Assembly (NCBI RefSeq): GCF_000802965.1
Contig: NZ_JSAK01000005.1
Coordinates: 62,001 to 126,000 of the forward strand
DNA from: Pseudomonas fluorescens
GTDB taxonomy: Bacteria; Pseudomonadota; Gammaproteobacteria; Pseudomonadales; Pseudomonadaceae
Length of the DNA: 64,000 nucleotides
Direction of reading: 5' to 3'
Part shown: piece after piece, positions 7,461 to 16,886 of the stretch
Numbering within the stretch: the first letter of the stretch is position 1
Layout: each line of letters starts with the position of its first letter
Program-made: the position numbers and the translations under genes
Notes under the pieces: model-generated
Told to the model about the DNA's origin: nothing
What the model saw: the letters and a program-made list of their open reading frames with translations, nothing else
Database searches by the model: none

Positions 7461-10007
7461 TTAATTAACCACTCCCATTGCTTTAGCTTTAGCCACGGCC
7501 TGGGTACGACGCTCCACACCCAACTTGCTATGAATTCGCCGGGCGTGGGTTTTTACCGTATGCAATGAAATAAACAACTGCTCCGCGATCTGTTGATTTG
7601 AGTTGCCTTGGGCGATCAGTCCAAGCACCTCCAGTTCTCGCACACTCAACGGGTTGGCCTCCAGGGTCGACGGCGTCAGGTGGTCCTCTTCACCCAAACG
7701 ACTGAGCAATGTCGGCTGGCGCAGGCGCAGTTCGCTTAAGGCTTGTTGCAAATGGCAACGCCGCACCAACTCCAGCCCCGCCTGCAAGGCCGACTTTGCC
7801 AGTGCTGGATCGCCGGTCAGGTCTGCCACTTCGCAGATGGCCAACTGAAGCTCCGCTTCCAACGCCAGCATCCCGTGCTGTTGCGCGTGATCGAGCAAGG
7901 CATTGAGTCGTTCCAGCGGTTGTTTCGCCTGTTGCAGATGAGTCTCTGCGAGCACCAACAAGTATTCGATCCGTGCGATCAGTTCCAGCGTGGCCGGGGG
8001 TGCTTGACGGGCATTTGGCCCGCGGTAATGACGCAGCACACGGGTCAGCGCTTCACGGGCGAGTTGCGGCCGACCTTGTTGCAACCAGAAATGACTGCTG
8101 ACTTGCAGCAGTACACCGCGATAAACCGTGTCGGGAATTTGCCGCTGCTGCATCAGCCGCTCGGCGTCGCGCAACCGGTCGAACGCGAGTGCGTAATCAT
8201 GCTGATTGGCCGCCACCTGCGCCTGTCCGAGAAAACCATACAACGCACGTTTGTCCTGACTGTGCAGGCAATCGCGCAGGCCGCTCTGAAAGAATTCGCT
8301 GGCCGCCTCATCCTGTCCCTGCGAGAGCGCCAGACGTCCACGCCGCAAGGCAATTCGCCCCAGCAGCGGCGTCGGGCGATCCGCCTGCCGACACAGCAAC
8401 TCATGGATATCGGCCAGCAAACTCTCGGCGCGCCGGGGGGCGCCGCGCTGCTCCAGCAACTGCGCATGATCGAGTTCGAGCAATCCTTCGAACAGCAGCG
8501 AACCTTGCGCGCGCGCCAGGCACAGTGCCTCGCGATTGAGCGCCAGCGCGGCGTCGCAATCGGCAGTAAGCAGCGCTTGTTGCGTCAGGCCGGACAGACA
8601 CAACAAGCGCGCTGCCCAAGCGTCGTTCCCCAGTTCGGCCAGCGCTTCGAGAAAGTGCGCTCGTGCCGCTTCCATGCGCCCCTGCAGATGCAGCAGCCAA
8701 CCTTGCTGCGCCTGCCAGCGAGCCAGCAGTTGACGCTGCAGGATCGCCGTCGGCTGCGGGGTGAACCGGACCATTTGCTCAATGCACACGGCGGCCTGAT
8801 CGAAACGTCCGGCAAATAATAAAGCCGCGGTAATTAACCCCACCAATTGCGACGATCCGAGGGTCAACTCTTCACCCTGGCGCTCATGCAGGTTCAGCAA
8901 CAAGCGCACATTCTCCCGACGGAACAAATGCTCAAAGCTGAAGTGCTGCAACAAACTGACCGCAACCTCGAACTCTTCGGCTAACAACGCCTGCTCGAAC
9001 GCGCCCTGCCAGTCCTCCTCGGCGGTGAACCATTGGCAGGCGCGGCGGTGCCAGGAACGCCCCGCCGAACCTTGTTCATCACGCATGGCGCGGGCCAGTG
9101 GCACGAAGACTCGCAACCAATCGGCGGAGTCCTCCCACGGTTCGATGAAACACCCCATGTCCTGCAAGTCGTGCAAGCACTTCGCGCCTTCGCCAGCACC
9201 GAAAAGATGCTCGCACAGGCTGGCATTGAATCGCGGAAGATGGGCCAGTACCTGCCAGGCTTCAACCAATTCCGGCGACAACGTGTTGAACAGTTCATGC
9301 TGCAAATAATCGAGCAGCGTCGCCGAACGTTCCTGTTTGTCTTCCCCGGCCGCCCACTGACATCCATCGAGCAAGGCAATACGCACACCGGCGCACCAAC
9401 CACCGCTGCGCTGAATGATCCGCCGGGCCGTACCCGCGGCCTGCGACGGCGCGACATGGACGAGCAGCAGTTCGATGTCGTGTTCATTAAACGCCAGCGA
9501 ACGCCCCTCGCATTCGTACAACTCATCATCGAGCAACAACCGGGGCCAGTTGCATTGCGGGCGCCGACGCGTACCCAGCCACCAATTCAACAACGGGTTT
9601 CTTACAGCCAGTAAACGGTCCAGCAAGCGATCGAGTTCAGGATTGGGCACGCGACAGTAATCATCGAGAAACAGCCAGGTCGGCACCTGTAACAGGGCCA
9701 GTGATTCCAGCAACGTTTGCTCATCCGATGAAGACAACCCGAGCGTATGCGCCAGTCGCCGCTGGAATTCAGCCACACCCAACGACTCACCCAACAAGGG
9801 CAGCCAGTACGCCCGACAGTCCGTGGGCGCACGCAACAGGCACTCAGTGAGCAACGCACTTTTGCCGCTGCCGGCCGGCGCACAAAGCAACTTCACCCGC
9901 GCCGCCGAGGCCAGCAATGGCTCGATCAAGCGCTCGCGGGACAAGTGATGCGGCGACAAACGAGGCAGGAGTCCAGGACGGTCCAGACACAGCGTCATGG
10001 CAGTCAT
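7461..10007 (-). CDS. MalT-like LuxR-family ATP-dependent transcriptional regulator
   Basis: 848 residues, typical for the large LuxR (LAL/MalT-type) activators. A P-loop [11 protein letters not shown] lies near residues 40-51 and a Walker B-like LFLDDY near 115. The middle is a long helical, TPR-like region. The C-terminal LuxR helix-turn-helix spans the last 60 residues or so ([35 protein letters not shown]). Such proteins usually bind an inducer through the helical region and oligomerise with ATP. It lies directly downstream of the DUF1302-DUF1329 operon on the same strand, behind that operon's terminator, so it is a good candidate regulator of the operon. Confidence 0.9.
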   Translation of the reverse strand: MTAMTLCLDRPGLLPRLSPHHLSRERLIEPLLASAARVKLLCAPAGSGKSALLTECLLRAPTDCRAYWLPLLGESLGVAEFQRRLAHTLGLSSSDEQTLLESLALLQVPTWLFLDDYCRVPNPELDRLLDRLLAVRNPLLNWWLGTRRRPQCNWPRLLLDDELYECEGRSLAFNEHDIELLLVHVAPSQAAGTARRIIQRSGGWCAGVRIALLDGCQWAAGEDKQERSATLLDYLQHELFNTLSPELVEAWQVLAHLPRFNASLCEHLFGAGEGAKCLHDLQDMGCFIEPWEDSADWLRVFVPLARAMRDEQGSAGRSWHRRACQWFTAEEDWQGAFEQALLAEEFEVAVSLLQHFSFEHLFRRENVRLLLNLHERQGEELTLGSSQLVGLITAALLFAGRFDQAAVCIEQMVRFTPQPTAILQRQLLARWQAQQGWLLHLQGRMEAARAHFLEALAELGNDAWAARLLCLSGLTQQALLTADCDAALALNREALCLARAQGSLLFEGLLELDHAQLLEQRGAPRRAESLLADIHELLCRQADRPTPLLGRIALRRGRLALSQGQDEAASEFFQSGLRDCLHSQDKRALYGFLGQAQVAANQHDYALAFDRLRDAERLMQQRQIPDTVYRGVLLQVSSHFWLQQGRPQLAREALTRVLRHYRGPNARQAPPATLELIARIEYLLVLAETHLQQAKQPLERLNALLDHAQQHGMLALEAELQLAICEVADLTGDPALAKSALQAGLELVRRCHLQQALSELRLRQPTLLSRLGEEDHLTPSTLEANPLSVRELEVLGLIAQGNSNQQIAEQLFISLHTVKTHARRIHSKLGVERRTQAVAKAKAMGVVN

Positions 10008-10096
10008 AGTGATGCGCCTTTTTATAGTTGTGGCGCCACCCTAGTCCTCTCCCGAGGGCTTGTTGAAGAAGTATTCAGCAGGCTGATTTACAGCCA

Positions 10097-10127
10097 TAAA
10101 AAAGGTGACCATAAAGTCACCTTTTTG
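10097..10127 (-). terminator. Terminator after the DUF1302-DUF1329 operon
   Basis: GGTGAC (10104-10109) pairs with GTCACC (10116-10121) and is flanked by A and T runs, so it could work in both directions. Only minus-strand genes are nearby; it lies 20 bases past the DUF1329 stop and ahead of the LuxR gene. Confidence 0.85.
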
Positions 10128-10147
10128 TGTAAGAGCCTGTAGGACGA

Positions 10148-11518
10148 TTACCTCACACCCGTACTCCGCAGGGCTGCTGGCGTGTAGTCCCCGGCTTTTG
10201 CCGCGATGTTGAATTCGAAGCTGCGCTTCTCTTCGTTCTTCATACCCAGTGCGATGTAACGACCGGCAATCAGGTCGTACAGCGCTTCGACGGTATAGGC
10301 CGGCACCTGGTGATCGTAGTAGAACTGCGCATGCCCTTCGGCCACACGCCAGAGTTGGCCGCGACCGTCATAGTGATCGGCCAGCGCCACCTGCCAGGTG
10401 TCTTCGTCGATGTACATGTGGCGCTTTGCGTACACGTGCCGCTCGTTGGGCTTGACCGTGGCGACAACCTCCCAGACCCGGTGCAACTCATAGCGTGTCA
10501 GGTCCTGATTGATGTGCCCGGCCTTGATCACGTCGGTGTACTTCAGGTCGGGCGAATCGAGTTTGTAGCTGTTGTACGGGATGTACATTTCCTTCTTGCC
10601 GATCAGTTTCCAGTCGTAGCGATCCGGTGCGCCGGAAAACATGTCGAAGTTGTCGGTGGTGCGCAGACCATCGGACGAAGTGCCGACGCCGTCGTACGCT
10701 ACTTGCGGAGCACGCCGCACACGGCGCTGGCCGGCGTTGTATATCCAGGCCTTGCGCGGTTCCTGGACCTGGTCGAGGGTCTCGTGCACCAGCAGCACGT
10801 TGCCCGCCAGTCGCGCCGGCGCCGTCACTTCCTGTTTGAAATAGCTGAGGACGTTGTCATCGCTGCCCGGTTTCAAATCCCCCAGCAGGGACGGCACGGC
10901 CACCTCATCCTTGAAGCGGATGACGGTGAAATCGCCATTGGATTGAGGGGTTGCCTGGGTGATGGTGCGCCGCAGATTGCCGCCGTGGTAACGGGTGATG
11001 TGGTTCCAGATCACCTCGACACCGTTCTTCGGAATCGGAAAAGCGTAGTAACGATTGCCGGTGAAATTGGCCAGACCGTTACCGTCGTTGATCGGTGTTA
11101 CGTTCAGCGCACTGCGTTTGGCCGACTCATAGATTTCCGCCGGCAGAGCCGCGGTGCGGTGCGTCGGATAGACCGGGATTTTGTAGGTCTCCGGGTAACG
11201 CTTGAACATCGCCAGCTGTCCGTCGGAGAGCTTGTCCTTGTACTTGTCGACGTTTGCCGCCGTGATGATGAACAGCGGTTTTTCATTGGCGAACGGATCG
11301 GCCAGGAAGCCTTTGCTGTCCACCGCCCCGGCATTTTTCGGGATACCACCGGTCCAGGCCGGTATCGAGCCATCGGCGTTACCGGCCTTCTCCCCACCCA
11401 AAGGCGTGAGGCTGGTGCCGAGCTTGTTCGCCTCTTCCGCCGAAACAGCTGCCATCACGTTGACAGCGAGCAGACTCAGGGCCAGGGCGGTGCCAAATTG
11501 CAGAATCATCTTGCGCAT
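10148..11518 (-). CDS. DUF1329 family exported protein
   Basis: 456 residues from ATG 11518, preferred because AAGG lies nine bases upstream. An ATG at 11527 sits directly against that site. The N-terminus is a Sec signal peptide (MRKMILQFGTALALSLLAVN, then VMA), so the product is periplasmic or attached to the outer membrane. The rest matches DUF1329, a family with a LolA-like fold whose genes usually accompany DUF1302 genes; export or uptake of hydrophobic compounds has been proposed. It follows the DUF1302 gene by about 20 bases in one operon. Confidence 0.88.
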   Translation of the reverse strand: MRKMILQFGTALALSLLAVNVMAAVSAEEANKLGTSLTPLGGEKAGNADGSIPAWTGGIPKNAGAVDSKGFLADPFANEKPLFIITAANVDKYKDKLSDGQLAMFKRYPETYKIPVYPTHRTAALPAEIYESAKRSALNVTPINDGNGLANFTGNRYYAFPIPKNGVEVIWNHITRYHGGNLRRTITQATPQSNGDFTVIRFKDEVAVPSLLGDLKPGSDDNVLSYFKQEVTAPARLAGNVLLVHETLDQVQEPRKAWIYNAGQRRVRRAPQVAYDGVGTSSDGLRTTDNFDMFSGAPDRYDWKLIGKKEMYIPYNSYKLDSPDLKYTDVIKAGHINQDLTRYELHRVWEVVATVKPNERHVYAKRHMYIDEDTWQVALADHYDGRGQLWRVAEGHAQFYYDHQVPAYTVEALYDLIAGRYIALGMKNEEKRSFEFNIAAKAGDYTPAALRSTGVR

Positions 11519-11541
11519 TGAATTCATCCTTTTCAGCCAGA

Positions 11542-13335
11542 TCAGAAGTTCACGCCGAAGCTCAGCGCCACGAAGTCACGGTCTTCGAGCACGTTGTAGT
11601 CACCGCCGAAGAAATCGGTGTAACTGAGGCTTGCGTTGTAGGTGTTGCGGTAGTCCGCATCGACGCCGAGGCTGACGGCCTTGGCGCCTTCGTTGAACAG
11701 CCCGTTGGGGCCATAACCGGCGACGTCGTGGGACCACGACAAGTTGGGTTTGAAGTTGATCCCGGCGATGACGTTGTTGTAATCGAGGATCGCGCGGGCA
11801 CGATAACCCCATGAAGTCGAGGTCACGAAACCGTCGGTATCGCCACCGAAGCCATACTGCCCGTACACCGAGTCGCGGCCATAACGCAGCTTGCTGCGAG
11901 ACTCCAGGCCACCGACGCGAACCACCCCTGCTTCGCCCACCAGGGTCAGGCGATCAGCGCCGGCGACCTGATCGAAGAAGTGCGTCAGGGTGCTCTGGAT
12001 CTGGGTCACTTCCTTGCGCCGATAGCCTTTGTTGTCCGCGCCGGGTGAGGTCGCAATTGGCGATGCTGCGCCACCGGCAATCGGGTTGAGCAGCGCCAGC
12101 GTCAGGTCGTTGGTGTTGACCTGCACCGGTGCGTTGGGGCGGTAGCTGATCTCACCGGTCCACGCGGTGCCAGTGGACAACGTGGTGGAGAAACTGGCGC
12201 CGTAGAGACGAATGTCTTCCGGATATTCCAGGTAATACTGGCCACGCCCGAGCATCACACTTTGTGCCAGACCTGCGCCGCTACCCGGTGCGATGCGGTT
12301 GGCCGTGGTCACGATTCCCGGAATGCTCGCCAGCGTACTGAGACCGGCAGTGGTGGTGCCGACCGTCGGCGTGCGGCTGTGGTAATTCATGAAATACAGG
12401 CCGTACTCGGTATCGTCCCCCAGCCAGCGCAGCGCGGTGCCCCACTGGCCCGAATCCCGGGCATCGCGGTCGCCACCACGGGGAACCACCACACCTTCGC
12501 TGGTGACTTCGAAACCCTGGCCGAACGCAGCGGCAATCGGCTGCAACGGTGCAATGGCCGGGTTGGCAACGGTGTAACCCTTGTTGCAACCGTCCGCCAC
12601 CACGTCGACACCGAAGAAGGTGCCGCAGTTATCGACGACGGTCTGATCCCACTCCAGTTGATAGAAGCCTTCCACGGTCAACTTGTCGGTCAGCCCTTGG
12701 GAAGCAAACAGCATGTTCACCGGAATCAGGCCTTCCTTGATCTCGGCGCCAGGACGGCGGAACGCGGAAACGTCGACCGGGTTGATGCTGTTGATCGAGT
12801 TGCCGATGAAGGTACTTTCACCCCAGCTCACGACCTGCTTACCGGCACGCGCGGTCCCTGGCAGATCAGCGATGGAATAGTTGTGATAGACGAAGGCATC
12901 GAGGATCTGCCCGCCGGACGACTTGGCGCCCTCCTTGCGATTGTGATCGCTGATCGGCTTGAACGGCCGGTCTTCGTCCTTCAATTCGAAGTCGTACCAA
13001 TACTTGCCACGGACAAACACACCGGTGTCGCCGTACTTCAGTTCGAGGTCGTGAATGCCCTTGAAGATCTTCGAGAAGGTTTCGCCCTTCTTGAAATTCT
13101 GACGCCCGTCGTCACCGGTCGAAGCCTGCCCGCTACCGCCGTTGACGGTGCCTACCAGTGCATCATCGGCATCGCGCATGCCCCAACTTGCGCCCACTGA
13201 AAGCGATGAATCGAACGTCCCCTCGATCTCGCCAATGTTGAATGAAACAGCCTGCGCCTGGGCACAGCAACCCAAGGCAACCGCAGCGGCCAGCGCCTGC
13301 GGTGTGAAGATGGCGCGCATTGTTGTTTTTGTCAT
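11542..13335 (-). CDS. DUF1302 family outer-membrane barrel-like protein
   Basis: 597 residues from ATG 13335, chosen for the GGGGAAG upstream and the signal peptide (MRAIFTPQALAAAVALGCC, then AQAQA). The mature part is Gly-, Asp- and aromatic-rich with alternating polar and hydrophobic stretches, and ends VALSFGVNF with a terminal Phe, as outer-membrane beta-barrels do. DUF1302 is commonly encoded with DUF1329 and is thought to form a porin-like barrel for lipophilic substrates. It is first in the operon. A palindrome about 70 bases upstream may be the activator site. Confidence 0.88.
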   Translation of the reverse strand: MTKTTMRAIFTPQALAAAVALGCCAQAQAVSFNIGEIEGTFDSSLSVGASWGMRDADDALVGTVNGGSGQASTGDDGRQNFKKGETFSKIFKGIHDLELKYGDTGVFVRGKYWYDFELKDEDRPFKPISDHNRKEGAKSSGGQILDAFVYHNYSIADLPGTARAGKQVVSWGESTFIGNSINSINPVDVSAFRRPGAEIKEGLIPVNMLFASQGLTDKLTVEGFYQLEWDQTVVDNCGTFFGVDVVADGCNKGYTVANPAIAPLQPIAAAFGQGFEVTSEGVVVPRGGDRDARDSGQWGTALRWLGDDTEYGLYFMNYHSRTPTVGTTTAGLSTLASIPGIVTTANRIAPGSGAGLAQSVMLGRGQYYLEYPEDIRLYGASFSTTLSTGTAWTGEISYRPNAPVQVNTNDLTLALLNPIAGGAASPIATSPGADNKGYRRKEVTQIQSTLTHFFDQVAGADRLTLVGEAGVVRVGGLESRSKLRYGRDSVYGQYGFGGDTDGFVTSTSWGYRARAILDYNNVIAGINFKPNLSWSHDVAGYGPNGLFNEGAKAVSLGVDADYRNTYNASLSYTDFFGGDYNVLEDRDFVALSFGVNF

Positions 13336-13405
13336 GCGTCTTCCCCGGTGAGTGACAGAAGGCCTCACCCTACTGCCGCCTACCGGGGGTGATAAGCGCA
13401 CCAAG

Positions 13406-13426
13406 GAGGTATTCGTGGTGTACCTC
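13406..13426. promoter_or_regulatory. Palindrome GAGGTA-N9-TACCTC upstream of the DUF1302 gene
   Basis: A 6+6-bp inverted repeat with a nine-base spacer, 71 bases upstream of the DUF1302 start codon. LuxR-type proteins bind inverted repeats near this size, so it is a candidate site for the adjacent MalT-like regulator. No second copy was seen. Confidence 0.35.
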
Positions 13427-14071
13427 TTAAGGATTACCGGGGACTTGGAACGGGGGATTGCGCAAGGCATGAATGGGCTGGATTGGGTGCTATCAGCGAT
13501 GCGCATGTTGTGCGTGCATGATTTCAAGGACTGTTGCGCAGGCTGTAACACTGCATGTCGCGAATCACTGTTTTTCCTTTGCCGGCAACCACTTATCCTT
13601 GCCTGGCTTTCAAGGAAAACAGCTTGTAAGCACGAAGCAACGGCGCGTGATTCACCGTGCCGCTCGCGACAGATTTCAGATGAGATTGAAGACTTCGACT
13701 CGTCGCCCCGTGTACACCGACGTTGATTTGTAGCTCCTGGATCCAACGTCTACTTGGCCGCTGCGTTTGCAGCGGCCTTTTTTATGGGCGGGATATTTGT
13801 CGACTTCGCGCTCAGTTAGATGTTTAACAAAGTCCTACAAGAAGTTTCCTGTAATTTCGTAAGAAATCTCTTTCTTTTACAAAGGATAACTTTGACCCAT
13901 TGCCCTCCCCGCAGAATCCTCTCTCACTCCCATATGTAAAGACCCACACGCGCTTCGGATCATTCCTTTTGCGTTTCGCTGTAACTTGAAATGGCAAGTA
14001 GCAATAGTTTTCGGCCAAATCCATGGCTGGCAATAAGCGGAAGCACTACGCAAATTCATAAGGATACGAAT
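13427..14071. other. Gene-poor stretch between the DUF1302 gene and the bacteriocin
   Basis: No convincing protein gene was found. On the plus strand a weak open frame of 86 codons (13473-13733) ends 22 bases before a strong plus-strand terminator, so this may be a small gene or a small RNA. From about 13800 the DNA turns AT-rich and probably holds the bacteriocin promoter. I looked for a LexA box and for the repeated P-box used by PrtN and saw neither clearly. Confidence 0.5.
13756..13783 (+). terminator. Strong plus-strand terminator with no assigned gene
   Basis: GGCCGCTGC (13756-13764) pairs perfectly with GCAGCGGCC (13769-13777) around a 4-base loop and is followed by six T. The T run is only on the plus strand, yet the nearest annotated gene upstream (DUF1302) is on the minus strand. 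A plus-strand transcript must therefore end here. Confidence 0.85.
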
Positions 14072-16294
14072 ATGCAAAACCCTCCGAAACCACCGCAAAA
14101 AAAGAACACAAGACCTGGATTTCTTGAAATAGATACGCCTATCGAGACGATAGGAGCCGCACCCGATCATTACATTCCCCCGCCTCGTACAAACCCTAAC
14201 TTACAACCCGGCCCCTTTGGACGCGGAGTTTCGACTTATTAGCAGAATCAAGGAACCGTAAAAAATACAATTCGGGTTCTTGAAGAGGAATACCAGGCCA
14301 GATCCATCCAATTACCCAAAACCATCGAGGAAGAACTGGCAGCGACCCGTTATGAGGGGCCAAAAAATCCAGTCCCTCCATTGCAATCAATTGCCCGTGA
14401 ATTAGACGTACTTAATAAACTTACACAACGTAAAACTGCAGAACTCCATACAAAAACCGCAGCTGCCAATGCGTTTTATGGAGGAGACCCATTTAATCGG
14501 CATATCAACGAGTTTATGTTGAAAGCCACGAAGATGGAGAAATGGCCAGGACCCCATGGCATAGCCATGCAGGCTTTAAATGACTCACTTAGAGCCGCAA
14601 TCGACACCAGATTGCTGTCTCAAACCTTACAGTCGCTCCACCAGAGAACCGTCAGTCTGCAACACTCTTTCAATGTCATGCAGGCCGCTGAACAAGCACG
14701 ATTAGCAGCGGAACAGGAAGCTCAACGCGTCGCGGTTGAACAGGCACGTATCCGGGCTGAAGCTGAAGCACTAGCCCACGCGCAAGAGCAGGCCCGGTTA
14801 GCCGCAATGGCAGAAGCCGAGCGAGTGGCCGCCGAACAAATACGCGTAGAGGCAGAAGCTGAAGCTCTCGCCCACGCACAAGAGCAGGTTCGGTTAGCCG
14901 CGCTGGCAGAGGCCGAGCGAGTGGCGGCCGAGCAAGCGCGGATTGCCGCTGAAGCCGCCGCACGTTACATCGCTGCAGAACAGGCTCGTCTTGAAGCCGA
15001 GGCCGAAGTGCAGCGTCAAGCCGAGCGATTGCGCCTCGAAAATCAACGGAAAGCAGAGGAAGAAGCGCGGGAACACAAGCGCCAATTAGCGCTCTTGCAA
15101 GCCCAGGCCGAAGCCTTGTGGCAGGCAGAGCAAGCACGCCTGGACGCGCAGTTGCGGGCAGAAACTCAGGCACGGTGGCAACGTCCAGAATTTTCACATG
15201 CCGGCTCGATGGCGGCATTCGGCGTAGCAGCTTCCGGTACCCACGGAACCATCCATGTTGGACCGGCGGGCGCCCTGGCGCTGAGATCCGCGCTACGCGC
15301 GGCGATAGCCACAATCACCGGATTTGTCACGACTGCCGCCGCGCCAATCCTCGTTGGATTCGCCGCCCTGCTGGCGCCCTCGAGACTTGGCAACGGTGAT
15401 TTGTATTCCCTGAGCGTTCCGTTATCGGAACTCACGACTGTCTCGAACGCCGATCTGTACGAACTCGCAGTCGTCGGTGGAGAGATCGACCTGCCAGTTA
15501 CACTCGGCTCGAAGACAATAGGCAACCGGGTAGAGATCGTCGCCGTTGCTACAAACGGTATGACATCTTCCGGAAAAGTGCCCGTAAGGCTTGCCCACTT
15601 TGATTCACAGAAAAATGTTTACGCTACTGGCGGCACCGATGTTCAACCCGCCACTATCACCTGGACCCCACTGTTAGAACCGCAGAATCCGTCGATCGGT
15701 TTTCCAGTGACCGAAACGGATCTTCCAATCTACGAAGGTGCCACCCTCTCCCCCAACGAGGGGCGGATCGATACATTCCCACAACTGGATACGTATGGTT
15801 TTGATGGATTCATCACTGTCTTCCCCATTGAGTCCGGCATTCCGCCGCTCTTCATTTTACTCAGGGATCGGCGACAAGATCCCGGTGTCGCTAGCGGTAT
15901 CGGACAGGAGATTTCGGGAAACTGGTTGGGAGCAGCTTCAAAGCCGGAAGGCGCGCCGATTCCCGCGGAAATTGCAGATACGCTTCGAGGGAGGGAGTTT
16001 TCGAGTTTCAGAGCGTTTCGCAGAGCATTTTGGAAGGCAGTTGCTAATGATGAATACTTTTTTGAGCAATTCAGCCGTTTAAACAAAACCAGTATTAGTC
16101 ATGGATTGTCGCCAAAATCTCTCCAAAATGAGCATGTTGGCCAAAGGCGCAAATACGAAATTCACCATGTAATACCGATCGAGAAAGGAGGAGCAGTCTA
16201 CGACATAGATAATCTTCGCATATTAACTCCAAAGCAGCACATCCAAACCCACTCTAAAAAAGCACAGGGGATTAAATATGAACTTAAAGACTAA
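14072..16294 (+). pseudogene. S-type pyocin / colicin E9-like DNase bacteriocin with in-frame amber codon
   Basis: The frame begins at ATG 14072, with AAGGA seven bases upstream, and stays open to 16294 (740 codons) except for TAG at 14240-14242, codon 57. The domain order is that of S-type pyocins. A Pro-rich N-terminus comes first, then a long Ala/Glu/Arg coiled coil (about residues 205-375), a pyocin translocation-type domain (about 390-620) and a C-terminal HNH DNase of the colicin E2/E7/E9 type. The nuclease matches E9 closely (GAPIPAEIADTLRGREF, then YEIHHVIP, and finally KQHIQTH) and keeps all the expected metal and catalytic His. The killing domain is therefore intact, but normal translation would stop after 56 residues. 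TAG could be a one-base change from CAG. Readthrough or restart at ATG 14516 is possible; the latter would remove 148 residues. Confidence 0.85.
14774..14965 (+). repeat. 96-base tandem repeat inside the bacteriocin coiled coil
   Basis: Two adjacent units 96 bases (32 codons) apart, one starting near 14774 and the other near 14870. Both encode AHAQEQ-R/V-LAA-AEAERVAAEQ-type heptad sequence. The copies are almost identical at the start and drift at the end, as expected from a fairly recent in-frame duplication that lengthens the coiled coil. Confidence 0.8.
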
Positions 16295-16541
16295 ATTCGA
16301 GGATTACACAGAACTTGAGTATCTCACCCTTGTAAGCTCGCTATTTGAGGGAACCTACTCATCAGAGGAAGAGCAGGACAATATTTTTGAAAATATAATC
16401 AGCACCTCTGAGCACCCCACTGCCTCCGATGTTTTATGCCACCCAGGAGACGGAATTGAGGACAGTCCGCATGGCGCAGTAAGAATATTTAAACAATGGC
16501 GAGCGGCCAACGGAAAAACAGGCTTTAAAAGCGAACAATAA
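16278..16541 (+). CDS. Colicin E9-type immunity protein, first copy, with altered hotspot
   Basis: 87 residues, the usual length of Im2/Im7/Im8/Im9 proteins, which bind and block the cognate HNH nuclease. It overlaps the end of the bacteriocin gene by 17 bases, the classical place for the cognate immunity gene. The family signature is present: DYTELEYLTLV, then SSEEEQD and STSEHP, with a final FKQWRAANGKTGFK. The nearly invariant Tyr54-Tyr55 pair, which forms the binding hotspot in Im9, is Cys54-His55 here (codons TGC CAC). It may have changed specificity or be decaying. Confidence 0.9.
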   Translation: MNLKTKFEDYTELEYLTLVSSLFEGTYSSEEEQDNIFENIISTSEHPTASDVLCHPGDGIEDSPHGAVRIFKQWRAANGKTGFKSEQ

Positions 16542-16575
16542 AACAAAGACAAATTCTCACTAAAAGACCGATCAC

Positions 16576-16839
16576 ATGAACCTTAAGAGCAAATTTGAAG
16601 AATACACAGAATTTGAATTCATAAGCCTTATAAACCGCCTATTTGAAGGAGACTACTCTTCCGAGAAAGAACATGATGCCATTGTCGAAAACATCGTGAG
16701 CACCTCTGAACATCCCAATGGCACCGGCATTTTGTACTATCCAGAAGAGGGTGTAAAAGACAGTCCAGAAGGGGCCTTAGAAGCCATCAAAACCTGGCGA
16801 GCCGCAAACGGAAAGCCAGGCTTTAAACCCGAAAGTTAA
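16576..16839 (+). CDS. Colicin E9-type immunity protein, second copy
   Basis: 87 residues, aligned without gaps to the first copy. It keeps the conserved Tyr54-Tyr55 (ILYYPEEG) and the DSPEGA segment and ends KTWRAANGKPGFKPES. Asp51 of the family is Gly51. The gap after copy one is 34 bases, so both are probably on one transcript. Either copy could be the functional partner of the nuclease; the second could also be an extra immunity against a related foreign bacteriocin. Confidence 0.93.
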   Translation: MNLKSKFEEYTEFEFISLINRLFEGDYSSEKEHDAIVENIVSTSEHPNGTGILYYPEEGVKDSPEGALEAIKTWRAANGKPGFKPES

Positions 16840-16873
16840 AAAAAGGGGGCAAGCATTTCATGCTCGCTCCCTC
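16838..16873 (-). terminator. Terminator of the SDR gene
   Basis: An imperfect hairpin (GGGGGCAAGCA against TGCTCGCTCCC) has its T run on the minus strand. It serves the gene that ends at 16887. Its plus strand immediately follows the second immunity gene. Confidence 0.6.
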
Positions 16874-16886
16874 CTTCCATTCGCTT

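Noticed and set aside
13800..14071. SOS box or PrtN P-box for the bacteriocin
   Set aside because: I looked for CTGT-N8-ACAG and for repeated ATTG-GT elements and found no convincing match.
13824..14170. Two short minus-strand frames upstream of the bacteriocin
   Set aside because: They overlap the bacteriocin N-terminus, which has a good start and ribosome site; no recognisable product.
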